A stretch of 64,000 nt of DNA from Prevotella sp. E13-27 (GCF_023217965.1 NZ_JALPSC010000002.1:992001-1056000); one strand, 5' to 3'; numbered from the stretch's first letter, positions 7,615 to 16,409 are shown. A program made the numbers and translations. The notes: a model not told the origin generated them from the letters alone.

Positions 7615-8412
7615 ATGGAGAACGGCCGACGAATGGCCACACCGCTGTTCGTAGCCCTGCTGGTCATCGAGACCACCGATGTCGCCTTTGCCGTAGACAG
7701 CATCCCTGCCGTATTCGGCGTCAGTCGTGACCCGTTCATTGTGCTTACCTCCAACATCTTTGCCATCCTCGGGCTCCGAGCCCTGTACTTTGCGCTGGCA
7801 GCTGTGGCCAAATACTTCAAGTATCTGAAGTACGGACTTGGTATCATCCTTATTTTCGTCGGCATCAAGATGCTGCTGGCCATGAATGAGTATATCAACA
7901 GCTTGGGCACGCTCGTAGGCCTGGACCTGAACATTCCTCAGATAGAAGTACCGACCCCTGTTAGCTTGGCTGTTATCTTCGGTGTCCTCGTATTGCCCAT
8001 GCTTCTGCGCTTCGCCGTAAAATACGCCAAGGACGTTACCATCTGGAAAGAGCATAAGGACGAGATAAACCGTCGCATCAAGAAGTTCAAGAAGAGCCAG
8101 GACTACAAACTCATAGACAACAAGGAGCAGGAAATCGAGGACATCATTCAGACCGTCGTACAAGGCATCAGCGTTTACCCGCGCCGCCTGTTCACTCTAG
8201 AGCAGAAAGAGGAACTCGTCCGTCAGTATCTTGCAGACCCAGAGCGTCACAAAGATAACAAAATCCGCTGTGAGGACTGCAAGCATTTCTTCTTCGAGGA
8301 CGAACTGACCGTTGACCACATCGAGCCTTGGAGCAAAGGTGGACGCACTGAGCTTTCCAATGCGCAATTGCTTTGCCGTCCGTGCAATAGCAAGCAGGGA
8401 AATCGGAAGTAG
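7615..8412 (+). pseudogene. 5'-truncated TerC membrane protein fused to an HNH nuclease domain
   Basis: The 265-residue ORF starts in the middle of a TerC protein (MENGRRMATPLFVALLVIETTDVAFAVDSIPAVFG ... SNIFAILGLRALYF). The N-terminal helices are missing, and an in-frame stop lies just upstream. After about residue 145 it continues without a break into a charged linker and an HNH domain: CEDC, LTVDHIEPWSKGGRTELSNAQLLCRPCNSKQGNRK, with both zinc CxxC pairs. TerC proteins are not normally joined to HNH nucleases, so this is probably a deletion chimera. The HNH part looks intact. Confidence 0.7.
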
Positions 8413-8639
8413 ATAAAACCATACATTATATATTAGGCGAAAAGGAGGCCATTTCAAAGAGACTATAGGCTATAAGATATAAAATCTGCACTATGAACAC
8501 GCAGTCCGGCGGTGTCAAAGGGGATGCTGTCGGGCTGTTTTGCTTTTCGTTGGCTGCTCCCGTCGCTGGTCGCAGCCTTGCGGGACAAGCCTCACAAAGA
8601 GTCTCGCCCCGTTACAAGGTATCTCCGATGGTCGAAGAA
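8413..8639. other. intergenic segment without a supported gene
   Basis: A forward open frame (8493 onward) crosses this stretch, but it continues as the antisense of the minus-strand pseudogene at 8640-8876 and resembles no family I know. It may be debris from a lost gene. Confidence 0.4.
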
Positions 8640-8876
8640 TCAAAGATAAAACACGAACTTTGTTCCCTTCGAGCCTACACCGTCATAGTCTGCCTGAACT
8701 GGAAACTGATTGATAAGCGCATCGGCATCTTCCTCCTCCAGATACTTGGTCAACTCCAGTTCTATGGCCATCCGTCGCTCATTATAGCTCAGGTTCTAGA
8801 TACATTCTCCCAGAACAGCATTAACCACCATCCTTATTTCATCCTGAGTGCGCCAGATGGAATCAAAGTCAGTCAT
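8640..8876 (-). pseudogene. small protein gene with internal TAG
   Basis: The minus-strand frame reads MTDFDSIWRTQDEIRMVVNAV...GECI, an in-frame TAG (codon 27), then NLSYNERRMAIELELTKYLEEEDADALI ... KGTKFVFYL and TGA. The two halves share one frame and look like a single small acidic protein. It overlaps the end of the upstream 102-residue gene by eight bases, so it was the last gene of the umuDC-type operon. The stop makes it a likely pseudogene, though the second half could restart. Confidence 0.6.
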
Positions 8877-9177
8877 AATACTCAATCTTCAATTCCTCGC
8901 TGATGTCAATGTTGTCGTGGAAATTATCATCGTAGGTATAGACAAGCCGCAATCCACGATAGACTGACGGCACTTTCAACGTATCAAGCAGATGCCATTT
9001 CGGTCTGCCGAAGTCGTAGGATTCCCTGTCGAGCAGGATGCGGTTGGTGGTGTAATCGAAATGATAATAGCCGCCACCGATGCATTGATCTTCTGGCTTC
9101 AGCAGGTCTTTATGCTGATTGACCATACCAAGACGGAAATATCCATCCATTGTGATGATAAACTTAGGTAGTGCCAT
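8869..9177 (-). CDS. hypothetical protein of the umuDC operon
   Basis: A 102-residue soluble protein (MALPKFIITMDGYFRLGMVNQHKDLLKPED...), rich in aromatic residues, with no domain I recognise. It starts 13 bases after umuC on the same strand and overlaps the next small frame, so it is the third gene of an SOS-type operon. The tight spacing suggests a role linked to the UmuC polymerase; the function is not evident. Confidence 0.7.
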   Translation of the reverse strand: MALPKFIITMDGYFRLGMVNQHKDLLKPEDQCIGGGYYHFDYTTNRILLDRESYDFGRPKWHLLDTLKVPSVYRGLRLVYTYDDNFHDNIDISEELKIEYYD

Positions 9178-9190
9178 TGTCTAATACTGT

Positions 9191-10462
9191 TTATTTGAGT
9201 TTGATAACATCACTCCAACGGGTCGTTGGATTCTTACTCCTGAAATCGTGCTTGATAGCATTGGCAAAGACTTCTGCCTTTCCCTTGCCGTTTTTCTGAG
9301 TATATTGCTGGGCACCAATGACAATGGTCTCTGAGCCGTGCATGCGGTTGATGCGGTCTATCACTTCATCGAGACGGCGCATCTTCTGAATCTGTTCAGC
9401 ATTCAGGTCGAACAAGTCTTGCTGGATAGAGCTGTCTGGTGAGATACCCATCACGATGACACCTGCTTTCTTATACTGATAACCCTGAATAAAGATGCGG
9501 TCGAGCACATCGTGAGCAGCCTGAACAATGGGAATCGTTGAACTGGTTGGTGTGACAAGGCGCAGTTCCTGAAAGTTCCAGTATTGTGCAAGGTCTTCAC
9601 GGAAGGCATTGGTGTTGACGAATACGCCAACGGTGGTGGCTACTGTCTTCTGAGTTCTCAGCTTCTCGGCACAACGGGCTGCATAGTTGGCAATGTGAGT
9701 GCGCAGGGTGTCCTTGTCGCTGATCATACCGTTGAACGATCGGCTGGTGCAGATGCTCTTCTTCTTAGCCAGTTCTTCGTTAGGCACAGCATCTTCGCCG
9801 TTCAGTTCCTGCCACGTGCGCACGATGTTGATGTTATTGAACGTCTGTCGTACCCAATCCTTGTGATGCTTGGCAAAGTCGAGGGCTGTCTTGTAACCTA
9901 ATGACTGAAGTTTGGCAGCATAGCGTCTGCCGATGCCCCAGACATCCTCGATGGGACACCATTCCAGCGCCTTCTCCCGTTTGTAGTCCGTATCAATCAT
10001 GCAGCAATGCTTATAGGCTGCATATTTCTTCGCCAGTTTCGAGGCAATCTTCGCCAGTGTCTTGTTGGGAGCCAATCCGATGCTGATTGGAAGGCCCACC
10101 TCACGCTTCACTCGCTTGTGCAGGTTCTCGCCCCACGTCTGCAACCTATCCAACTCAATGCCGTCAAGATACATGAAGCATTCATCAATCGAGTAGCGGA
10201 AATAGGCAGGTGTTTCTTGTCGGATGATGCTTACCACACGGCCCGTCAACTCTCCGTAGAGTTCGTAGTTGGAAGAAAATACGGCAATCTTCTGTCCAGG
10301 GAATAACTCTGCCAACTGAAAATACGGTGTACCTTCCTTGATGCCCATCTTCTTAGCCTCATTGGAACGAGCCACTACGCAACCGTCGTTGTTGCTCAAT
10401 ACCACAATCGGTTTCCCCTCCAAATCAGGACGGAAAACCTTCTCGCATGAGCAGTAGCAGTT
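9191..10462 (-). pseudogene. umuC: DNA polymerase V catalytic subunit, 3' part (disrupted umuC)
   Basis: Y-family translesion polymerase. It begins at NCYCSCEKVFRPDLEGKPIVVLSNNDGC and contains the palm motif YSIDECFMYLD with two catalytic acidic residues, a helix-hairpin-helix region (VWGIGRRYAAKLQSLG) and the little-finger domain. The first ten codons, including the third catalytic Asp (GIADLDNC), are about 3.9 kb away at 14369-14398, beyond an inserted recombinase element. The remaining frame has no ATG at its head; the first candidate start is TTG 10423. As it stands the product should be inactive. Precise loss of the element would restore the frame. Confidence 0.88.
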
Positions 10463-10488
10463 GTTATTGATAATTAGTAATAATAACT

Positions 10489-10571
10489 GTTATTCCGAAT
10501 AATTCTTTATTCCGAATTGTCTGAAAAAGTAATTCTGCATTTACTCAGTTTACAAGATTAATTCGGAATAA
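10489..10571 (+). repeat. left terminus of the recombinase element
   Basis: TTATTCCGAAT occurs at 10490-10500 and again at 10507-10517 (17 bases apart), with an inverted copy ATTCGGAATAA at 10561-10571. The right terminus mirrors this layout, so these are probably recombinase binding sites. Confidence 0.85.
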
Positions 10572-10637
10572 CATAATAGTAAAATAGCCATCTTTTCAGT
10601 TTCTGGGATAGGGACCCCCTAATGGTAAACAGCCATC

Positions 10638-11672
10638 CTAAAGACCTAATAATCCTCTTAGTCCTCCTTGTATTTTATATTTCTTGGGCTGGTCAAGAGG
10701 CATATATTCCCTTTTTCTTAAGGCTGTTTCCAACTCTTCACGACTTATCCCAAGATATACACGGGTCGTTTCGAGACTGGCATGGCCAAGATATTCTGAA
10801 ATCATGGCGATGTTTATCCCGTCCATGAACCAATGCGTTGCTGCGGAATGGCGAATCTGATGACTATGCATCTTCAAGGGTATTTCCGGACAGGTCTTAT
10901 GTGCAGTGTAGGAAATGGCGTATAGTCTGGTGTTCACTGCATCAGCGGACATCTTTTCCGTTCGGCCCTTATGGCTTGAATGGAACAGATATGTCTTAGC
11001 ATCATACGGAATAGAGAAATATGCAATATATGCCTTGAGTGTGTTCACGGTTTTCTCAGAAAGTATGAGGCAACGGTCTTTATTACCTTTTCCTTTGACA
11101 ATGACATAGGGGGATCCGTGGTCCAGTATGAGGTCGCAAGTCTTAACGGACAGGACTTCACCGACTCTACAGCCTGTGTCATACATGAATGAGAAAAGTG
11201 CATAGTCGCGCTTTCCTGCTATAGTGTTGCAATCAATACTGGCAAAAAATGCTTTCATCGCCACTTTACTCAGAGGTGCGACGACTTTGCCTCTTCCGTG
11301 AGAAATCATCGGTATCTCGCAGGACTCTATGTACCTTTTCGCATATGCTATATCACGGGACTGAAGATATTTCAGGAGTGACCTTATCACTGTTAGCCTG
11401 TGATCCCTCGTACGGCGACTGCATGGTTTCCCTCCACGTCCATTTTGTAACCAGATCAGCCAGCTTTCCACAGTCTCACGGCTAAAACATATATCACTAA
11501 AACTGTCGACTGTGACAGATTTCTTTTCTTCCAAATATTCCACATAGAGGCGCATTACCTGCTTGTATGACATAACTGTTTGGACAGAATATCCACATGT
11601 CTTGGGAATATATACTTTCAGCCAAAGGTCTATATGACTGACAAGTTCTTTTGCTTGCTTAGATATTTTCAT
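10638..11672 (-). CDS. tyrosine recombinase (third recombinase of the element)
   Basis: A 344-residue XerC/D-like integrase. It has an N-terminal SAM-like core-binding domain (about 10-120) and a catalytic domain with Arg in TGCRVGEV, Lys in VKGKGNKDR, HSHQIRHSAATH, LGHAS and the nucleophile Tyr in TTRVYLG. All catalytic residues are present. Its start overlaps the end of the larger recombinase ORF by 14 bases, indicating translational coupling. It corresponds to the last gene of a RIT element. Confidence 0.92.
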   Translation of the reverse strand: MKISKQAKELVSHIDLWLKVYIPKTCGYSVQTVMSYKQVMRLYVEYLEEKKSVTVDSFSDICFSRETVESWLIWLQNGRGGKPCSRRTRDHRLTVIRSLLKYLQSRDIAYAKRYIESCEIPMISHGRGKVVAPLSKVAMKAFFASIDCNTIAGKRDYALFSFMYDTGCRVGEVLSVKTCDLILDHGSPYVIVKGKGNKDRCLILSEKTVNTLKAYIAYFSIPYDAKTYLFHSSHKGRTEKMSADAVNTRLYAISYTAHKTCPEIPLKMHSHQIRHSAATHWFMDGINIAMISEYLGHASLETTRVYLGISREELETALRKREYMPLDQPKKYKIQGGLRGLLGL

Positions 11673-14199
11673 CGCTGTAAAAGTTTGAACGGTCTAATAA
11701 TATGTCATTGAAAGTCTCAGCCTTGGCAGCCTTTATGTGCTCGGCCATCTTCGGGGTAAAATTGTAATAATACATCGTCATTTTGAAACTCGCATGCCCC
11801 ATGCTTCTTGACAAGTAGGCAATGTGCTTGTTGAACAGTGCAGAATCAGCAGGGAGGCCATTGATGTTCTCTGTGGCATATCGATGTCTGAAATCATAGG
11901 CCACGGCATGTTCTTTGTTAAATTCATACCAACATTTTTGGAAATTGTAATCAACCCATTTCACGCTATGGTGCTCGTCTGTGGAAGTCGGGAAAAAGCA
12001 CTTCCTTTTTGGTACGAGTCTCTCTATAGCTTTATCATATTCCATAAGCATTTTAAGCATTGAAGGATGGAGGGCCACCCGGTGCTCCACATACCCTTTC
12101 GTATGCCTGACATTGATGATGCCGTTTTTTAAATCCACGTCCTTTGTGTCAAGCAGACGTGCCTCAAATGTTCTCAGCCCGGAGGAGAGCAATAGCAAGA
12201 AATATATGGGCAGAGATAGTTTTGTGATTTCTGATTCAGGAGAGTCCTTAATTGTCAGGTGAGATAGCGAGAAAAAGAAATTGCACAGTTCGGATTCCGT
12301 AAATGCATGGGGCTTCTTCAGCAGAGTCTCTGTCTTCGGTCTTGTCGTAAGGACAGGACAACAAAACGTCCCATATCCCCTTCTATGGAGAAACTTGAGA
12401 AATGTACGTAACTCACTTACCCTCTTTGCTTTGGTACAGGCATTCTCCGAACTTTTCTGCATGCACCATCCGTCAATGATTTCCTGACAGAGATCTTTGC
12501 TGTCAGGAAAATTCACAAGACAGAATCTGTCGAAGTCATACAAATGATAGGATGCATAATAAGTGGGACTCCCCTTACATGTTTTCTTGTAATCCATGTA
12601 TTCAAGGATATAAGGAGCGGCACAGCTGACAGGTATGGCATTCAAGAATTGCTTCTTTTTTGTCGGGACCTCATTGTTTGGAACAGTTGGTACATCGCAT
12701 CCTCCCTCATGTAGGTATCGCAGGAAGCCTCTGATGCCTTGTATCCTGTGTTTGTAATAGTCTGCTGATTCTTTGGGAAAGGGTTGCATCCATAATCTAA
12801 GGATCTCAAACATACTGTTACCAATGCTCGTATCACATTCTTGGCAGAAGCTATCAAACGAGTGAAAAGCAATGTTCTTCAGATATGACCATTTGCAGGA
12901 ATTGAAAGATTCTTGCCGGTATTGCGTGAGTATCTCGGAGAATCTGCATTTGAATGGCTCCATTGTAGGTAATACTTTAATGTAAGAACTGATGTCTAAA
13001 GCACACCCCCTCAAATTCTCAATATCTGCATCTATATATGGATTCAGGGATTCCAAGCTCACATGCCCCATCAGTTCACGGACAGTGTTCCTTTCTACAT
13101 CATTCTCTATCAATGAAAGTGCAAAAGAATGTCTCATTGTATGTAGTCCTTGATTCCGCCCTGTTTCCTGTCTAATGCCAGTCTTTTTAAATATGTCACG
13201 AGCAATGTGTGAGATGCGTTTATGCTTTTGTCCACAGTAGGGCTTATTCGTTTCCACAAAGATGTTGTCTGTATTACATGTCGGACGTTCCGACAGTATA
13301 TAGTCCGCGATGGCATTGCCGATGACCGATAACAGTGGAATTCGTATTTCTGTTCCCGTCTTTTGTTGGACGAACCGAATCTCCTCCTTATCTACATCCA
13401 CGTCTTCGAATCTTAAATTGCTGATGTCACTCGCCCTCATTCCCATATAGAATGCCAGCATACCAATAGCCCTTTCCTTATAGGTCAGTGGCGTTTCTTC
13501 GCCGTTAAGACTTGCTGCTAAAATGTTGCACTCTTCCTTTGTAATGTAGTCAAACAGCTTTCTTTTGTGGGGGAATTCCGGAATCTTTGCCAAGAGCCTA
13601 TGACACTCACCATTCGGATACATTGCTTGACAAATTGTCAATACCCGCATAACATGTCGGCTCACATGATAGCTGTTATGTCTTCCATACCTATCTCCAA
13701 AAACGGTTCGCACCATATATTCCGAAATTTCGTCCAAATCCTTCGCTCCCAAACGCTGGATATCCAGCAACAGAGATGCCATGCAGCCAGCCATTGTTTG
13801 GATACTACCTTCTTTGATTCGTCCTTCCTCTCGCTCCTTCTTGACGTATCTGTCTATCAACAATTTGAATTCAGGAGAAAGTTTGTCATAAGCTTTGGGG
13901 GATAAAGTAAACATACAGAGTTTACCCGTGTCAGGAAAGAAAATACCCTCTTCTTCAAAAGCCTTGAAATGACCAATTAAACGACGGTAGTCACGAATAG
14001 AATCTTTCTTGTAAGGACGTCGGGCCATCAATGCAGAATAGGCCTTCTCATAGGTATTCAAACTCTTGTCATTTTCGACGATATCAAATAAACTCTTGGC
14101 TACATACTGATACTTCCCTATATAACCATCACCATAATTCCTTGCCCTTAGCTTTTCATAGAAAGTGGGAAGGAGAATTTTCAATTTTTCTATATCCAT
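11659..14199 (-). CDS. double tyrosine recombinase (two fused integrase units)
   Basis: An 846-residue ORF holding two complete recombinase units. Unit 1 (about 1-415) has Arg in MGMRASDI, HTMRHSFAL, MGHVSLES and Tyr in NPYIDAD. Unit 2 (about 416-846) has Arg in SGLRTFEARLL, Lys in RHTKGYVEHR, YDFRHRYAT, MGHASFK and Tyr in TMYYYNF. In known RIT elements these would be two separate genes; here they are joined at about VLPTMEPFKCR with no stop, and the Met there may be the former start of the second gene. It is followed by the overlapping third recombinase. Confidence 0.88.
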   Translation of the reverse strand: MDIEKLKILLPTFYEKLRARNYGDGYIGKYQYVAKSLFDIVENDKSLNTYEKAYSALMARRPYKKDSIRDYRRLIGHFKAFEEEGIFFPDTGKLCMFTLSPKAYDKLSPEFKLLIDRYVKKEREEGRIKEGSIQTMAGCMASLLLDIQRLGAKDLDEISEYMVRTVFGDRYGRHNSYHVSRHVMRVLTICQAMYPNGECHRLLAKIPEFPHKRKLFDYITKEECNILAASLNGEETPLTYKERAIGMLAFYMGMRASDISNLRFEDVDVDKEEIRFVQQKTGTEIRIPLLSVIGNAIADYILSERPTCNTDNIFVETNKPYCGQKHKRISHIARDIFKKTGIRQETGRNQGLHTMRHSFALSLIENDVERNTVRELMGHVSLESLNPYIDADIENLRGCALDISSYIKVLPTMEPFKCRFSEILTQYRQESFNSCKWSYLKNIAFHSFDSFCQECDTSIGNSMFEILRLWMQPFPKESADYYKHRIQGIRGFLRYLHEGGCDVPTVPNNEVPTKKKQFLNAIPVSCAAPYILEYMDYKKTCKGSPTYYASYHLYDFDRFCLVNFPDSKDLCQEIIDGWCMQKSSENACTKAKRVSELRTFLKFLHRRGYGTFCCPVLTTRPKTETLLKKPHAFTESELCNFFFSLSHLTIKDSPESEITKLSLPIYFLLLLSSGLRTFEARLLDTKDVDLKNGIINVRHTKGYVEHRVALHPSMLKMLMEYDKAIERLVPKRKCFFPTSTDEHHSVKWVDYNFQKCWYEFNKEHAVAYDFRHRYATENINGLPADSALFNKHIAYLSRSMGHASFKMTMYYYNFTPKMAEHIKAAKAETFNDILLDRSNFYSDENI

Positions 14200-14286
14200 A
14201 ATCTTCTAAAATAAAGTGGTTAATATATAAACGCTTAACTAACTTTATTAGCATAAGGATTAGAAGAATAATGAAATCAAGATTGT

Positions 14287-14369
14287 TTATTCCGAATAGA
14301 TTTCGTAGAAGTTTGCTATCTACAACACAGTAAATACTCAAATTCAGAATAACGAATTATTCGGAATAA
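14287..14369 (-). repeat. right terminus of the recombinase element
   Basis: Mirror image of the left end. ATTCGGAATAA is at 14359-14369, ATTCAGAATAA at 14342-14352 (again 17 bases apart), and the inverted copy TTATTCCGAAT at 14287-14297, the same 71-72 bases inward as on the left. Confidence 0.85.
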
Positions 14370-14398
14370 CAATTGTCCAAGTCGGCTATACCATACAT
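14369..14398 (-). pseudogene. umuC: first ten codons of umuC, cut off by the element
   Basis: The frame reads MYGIADLDNC, starting six bases after the umuD stop codon, and then runs into the element terminus. UmuC proteins begin MYGIADCDNCYCSCE-like, and the rest of the gene resumes with NCYCSCEKVF at 10462. This is direct evidence that an intact umuDC operon was split by the insertion. Confidence 0.85.
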
Positions 14399-14404
14399 CG
14401 TTTT

Positions 14405-14842
14405 CTATAGTTTTTCAAATGTACGAATCAGATGAATCACTGTTCCCCAAATCTGGAAGTTCTCAGGGTCTTTGACCTTGAAAACGGGATAATCAGGGTT
14501 GGCAGGACGCAGTTCGATGTAGCCATCCTTCCGATGTGTCAGGTCAAGGAACTTCATTGTGAAGCCACCATCCCACCATGCCACGACGATGGAGCCGTCA
14601 TGTGGTTCCATTGCCCTGTCGATAATCACGCGGTCACCATCCAACAGTCCTGCATCCTTCATCGAATCTCCCTCCACGTCACCATAGAACGAGGCTTCAG
14701 GATGACGGATATAGTCACGGTTAAAGTCCAGCGTCTCGTGCCTGTACTCGTCAGCCGGACTGGGAAAACCTGCCGCAACACCTGCATGTTCCAACTCCAG
14801 TTTGGTGTCAAATACACCTTTGATTATCTTAATGTTACCCAT
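14405..14842 (-). CDS. umuD: UmuD-type S24 peptidase (DNA polymerase V subunit)
   Basis: A 145-residue LexA-fold protein. It has the self-cleavage site Ala24-Gly25 in GVAAGFPSPADEY, the nucleophile Ser60 in VEGDSM and the general base Lys97 in FTMKFL; these positions equal those of E. coli UmuD. RecA-stimulated self-cleavage gives the UmuD' subunit of the translesion polymerase. It is transcribed from a -7 box at 14871-14878 (minus strand). Its partner umuC is split by the recombinase element immediately downstream. Confidence 0.95.
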   Translation of the reverse strand: MGNIKIIKGVFDTKLELEHAGVAAGFPSPADEYRHETLDFNRDYIRHPEASFYGDVEGDSMKDAGLLDGDRVIIDRAMEPHDGSIVVAWWDGGFTMKFLDLTHRKDGYIELRPANPDYPVFKVKDPENFQIWGTVIHLIRTFEKL

Positions 14843-14878
14843 AAATCCTAATAATTCTCAAAACATTCCGCAAAGTTA
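14843..14878 (-). promoter_or_regulatory. umuD promoter and leader
   Basis: On the minus strand, TAACTTTG (14871-14878) is followed by the leader GAGAATTATTAGGATTT immediately before the ATG. The same leader, at the same distance from a TACCTTTG box, precedes the TauE-like gene at 27486-27521. Confidence 0.65.
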
Positions 14879-14929
14879 GCGAAAATTCGGCATTTATTGG
14901 TAACTTTGTGCACATATTTAATTGAATTT

Positions 14930-15184
14930 ATGAGAAAAGCAAGTTTTATTTTGGCAGCAGCCATGTTGATGGTGTCAGCTGCGGTGATGGCTCAGCAGGC
15001 ATCAAAGGTGTATCTCACAAGGGAGATTTCACCAGAGTCGTTAGTAAAAATCTTCAAGGCACTGGGCGTGGAAGCCAAGGGCCGTGTGGCAGTGAAGATG
15101 TCAACAGGCGAAGGTATCGGCCTGGCTCTGATTATGGCAGGGGTGATAGTCATCAACCTATTTTCAAAAATGGAGGTACATTGA
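14930..15184 (+). pseudogene. chimera: DUF362 protein N-terminus joined to an SMR transporter C-terminus
   Basis: The 84-residue ORF begins with a signal peptide (MRKASFILAAAMLMVSAAVMA) and a DUF362-like segment (SKVYLTREISPESLVKIFKALGVEAKGRVAVKMSTGEG). It then switches at about residue 62 to GIGLALIMAGVIVINLFSKMEVH, which is the last helix of an SMR/EmrE multidrug transporter. Neither function can survive. It looks like the scar of a deletion that removed the rest of both genes. The promoter TAACTTTG at 14901-14908 belongs to the DUF362 gene. Confidence 0.65.
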
Positions 15185-15187
15185 GCG

Positions 15188-15604
15188 ATGTGGAAAACCT
15201 ACGCACTACTTTCGGCGTTCTTCGCCGCCCTGACAGCCATCTTCGCCAAGGTGGGAGTCAGGGATGTCAACTCCAATCTCGCCACGGCCATCAGGACTAC
15301 GGTCATTCTCGTGCTGACTTGGGGCATTGTGCTATTTGGCTCACACCTACGGGAGATTCGTGATGTCAGCCGCCATACATGGCTGTTCCTCGTTCTCTCA
15401 GGCGTGGCTACGGGACTGTCGTGGCTCTGCTATTTCAAGGCCATCCAGTTGGGCGATGTCGCAAGGGTAGCCCCGATAGACAAGCTGAGCGTGGTCATAA
15501 CCATCATCCTCGCCTTCGTGTTCCTGCAGGAGAAGGTCGATATGAAGGTTGTTGCCGGTGCCGTGCTAATAACCCTCGGTAGTGTACTGATGCTGATGAA
15601 GTGA
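15188..15604 (+). CDS. single-domain EamA-family transporter
   Basis: A 138-residue membrane protein with four to five hydrophobic segments and one EamA unit (WKTYALLSAFFAALTAIFAKVGV ... LSGVATGLSWLCYFKAIQLGDVARVAPIDKLSVVITIILAFVFLQEKV). Single-unit members are thought to work as dimers. It starts three bases after the truncated SMR tail, consistent with a former pair of small drug/metabolite transporter genes. The substrate is unknown. Confidence 0.85.
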   Translation: MWKTYALLSAFFAALTAIFAKVGVRDVNSNLATAIRTTVILVLTWGIVLFGSHLREIRDVSRHTWLFLVLSGVATGLSWLCYFKAIQLGDVARVAPIDKLSVVITIILAFVFLQEKVDMKVVAGAVLITLGSVLMLMK

Positions 15605-15677
15605 TAAGTGAAGTGTTTTTGGGGTTTAATAGCAGTGACATTGGGATATTTACAAATCAAGAAAATATAAATCGAAT

Positions 15678-16409
15678 ATGCGAAAAAACTACGTAACCAT
15701 GCTTTGTCTCGCCATGATGCTCGTGGCTTGCGGACAACAGACTAAACAAAAGGAAACGACAATGGAGTTTACAGATCAGGTTAAAGAAGCACTTGCCGAC
15801 GGCGGGCGCATAGCTTTGGACAGCCTTCAGTGGACACGCGAGCCAAAGGACTACGAGGTGAAGGGTGATACCATCCTTATCACCACTGCACCAAAGACCG
15901 ACCTTTGGCAGCGCACGTACTATCACTTCCAGAACGACAACGCCCCTGTTCTGCAGATGAAGACCCGCGAGAAGTTCTTCAGCTTCGTGGTGAAGACCGA
16001 TTTCACGGGCAGTCACCATCGTTTTGACCAGTGCGGCATCGTGATGTATCTTGGCAGCGAGAACTGGCTGAAAGGCTCGGTGGAATACGAGAACGAGGAG
16101 TTTCAGCATCTGGGCAGTGTAGTGACGAACAATGGCTACTCCGACTGGGCCACCACAGCCATCCCTGCCGAAGTGAAAACCATGTGGTATCGTTTTTCCC
16201 GCCGCGAGGATGACTACTGCATCGAGTGCTCTTCCGACGGACAGACGTTCAGCCAGATGCGTGTCTGCCACATGCCAGCAGCTGCCGATGAAATCAGCTT
16301 CGGCATTTATGCCTGCTCGCCCGAAGAGTCATCCTTTACAGCCATATTCTCCGATATGAGAATCACCGAATGTGCATGGAAGGCTCACGACGGCCAACAA
16401 CCAGATTAA
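15678..16409 (+). CDS. DUF1349 lipoprotein
   Basis: A 243-residue protein with a lipoprotein signal (LAMMLVACGQQ, Cys18). The DUF1349 beta-sandwich, concanavalin-like, covers about residues 30-235 (LQWTREPKDYEVKGDTILITTAPKTDLWQRTYY ... YACSPEESSFTAIFSD). DUF1349 proteins are often annotated as regulators of K+-conductance-like or carbohydrate-associated proteins, but the biochemical role is not established. It is probably anchored in the cell envelope. Confidence 0.8.
   Translation: MRKNYVTMLCLAMMLVACGQQTKQKETTMEFTDQVKEALADGGRIALDSLQWTREPKDYEVKGDTILITTAPKTDLWQRTYYHFQNDNAPVLQMKTREKFFSFVVKTDFTGSHHRFDQCGIVMYLGSENWLKGSVEYENEEFQHLGSVVTNNGYSDWATTAIPAEVKTMWYRFSRREDDYCIECSSDGQTFSQMRVCHMPAAADEISFGIYACSPEESSFTAIFSDMRITECAWKAHDGQQPD

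Larger units (their letters stand above)
10489..14369. mobile_element. RIT-like tyrosine-recombinase element inserted in umuC
   Basis: About 3.9 kb carrying only recombinase genes, bounded by inverted termini that begin GTTATTCCGAATAATTC. It encodes three tyrosine-recombinase domains in two overlapping minus-strand ORFs, as in recombinase-in-trio (RIT) elements. It interrupts umuC after codon 10. An extra 26 bases (10463-10488) lie between the left terminus and umuC. The flanks share an imperfect 11-base duplication, ACAAYTGYTAY. No cargo genes are seen. Confidence 0.82.

Noticed and set aside
8493..8903. A plus-strand frame of 136 codons.
   Set aside because: Most of it is the complement of the minus-strand small gene with the internal TAG; the remainder has no recognisable feature.
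14156..14341. A 61-codon minus-strand frame at the right end of the recombinase element.
   Set aside because: It overlaps the terminal repeats and the start of the large recombinase, and it has a biased hydrophobic composition with no ribosome site.
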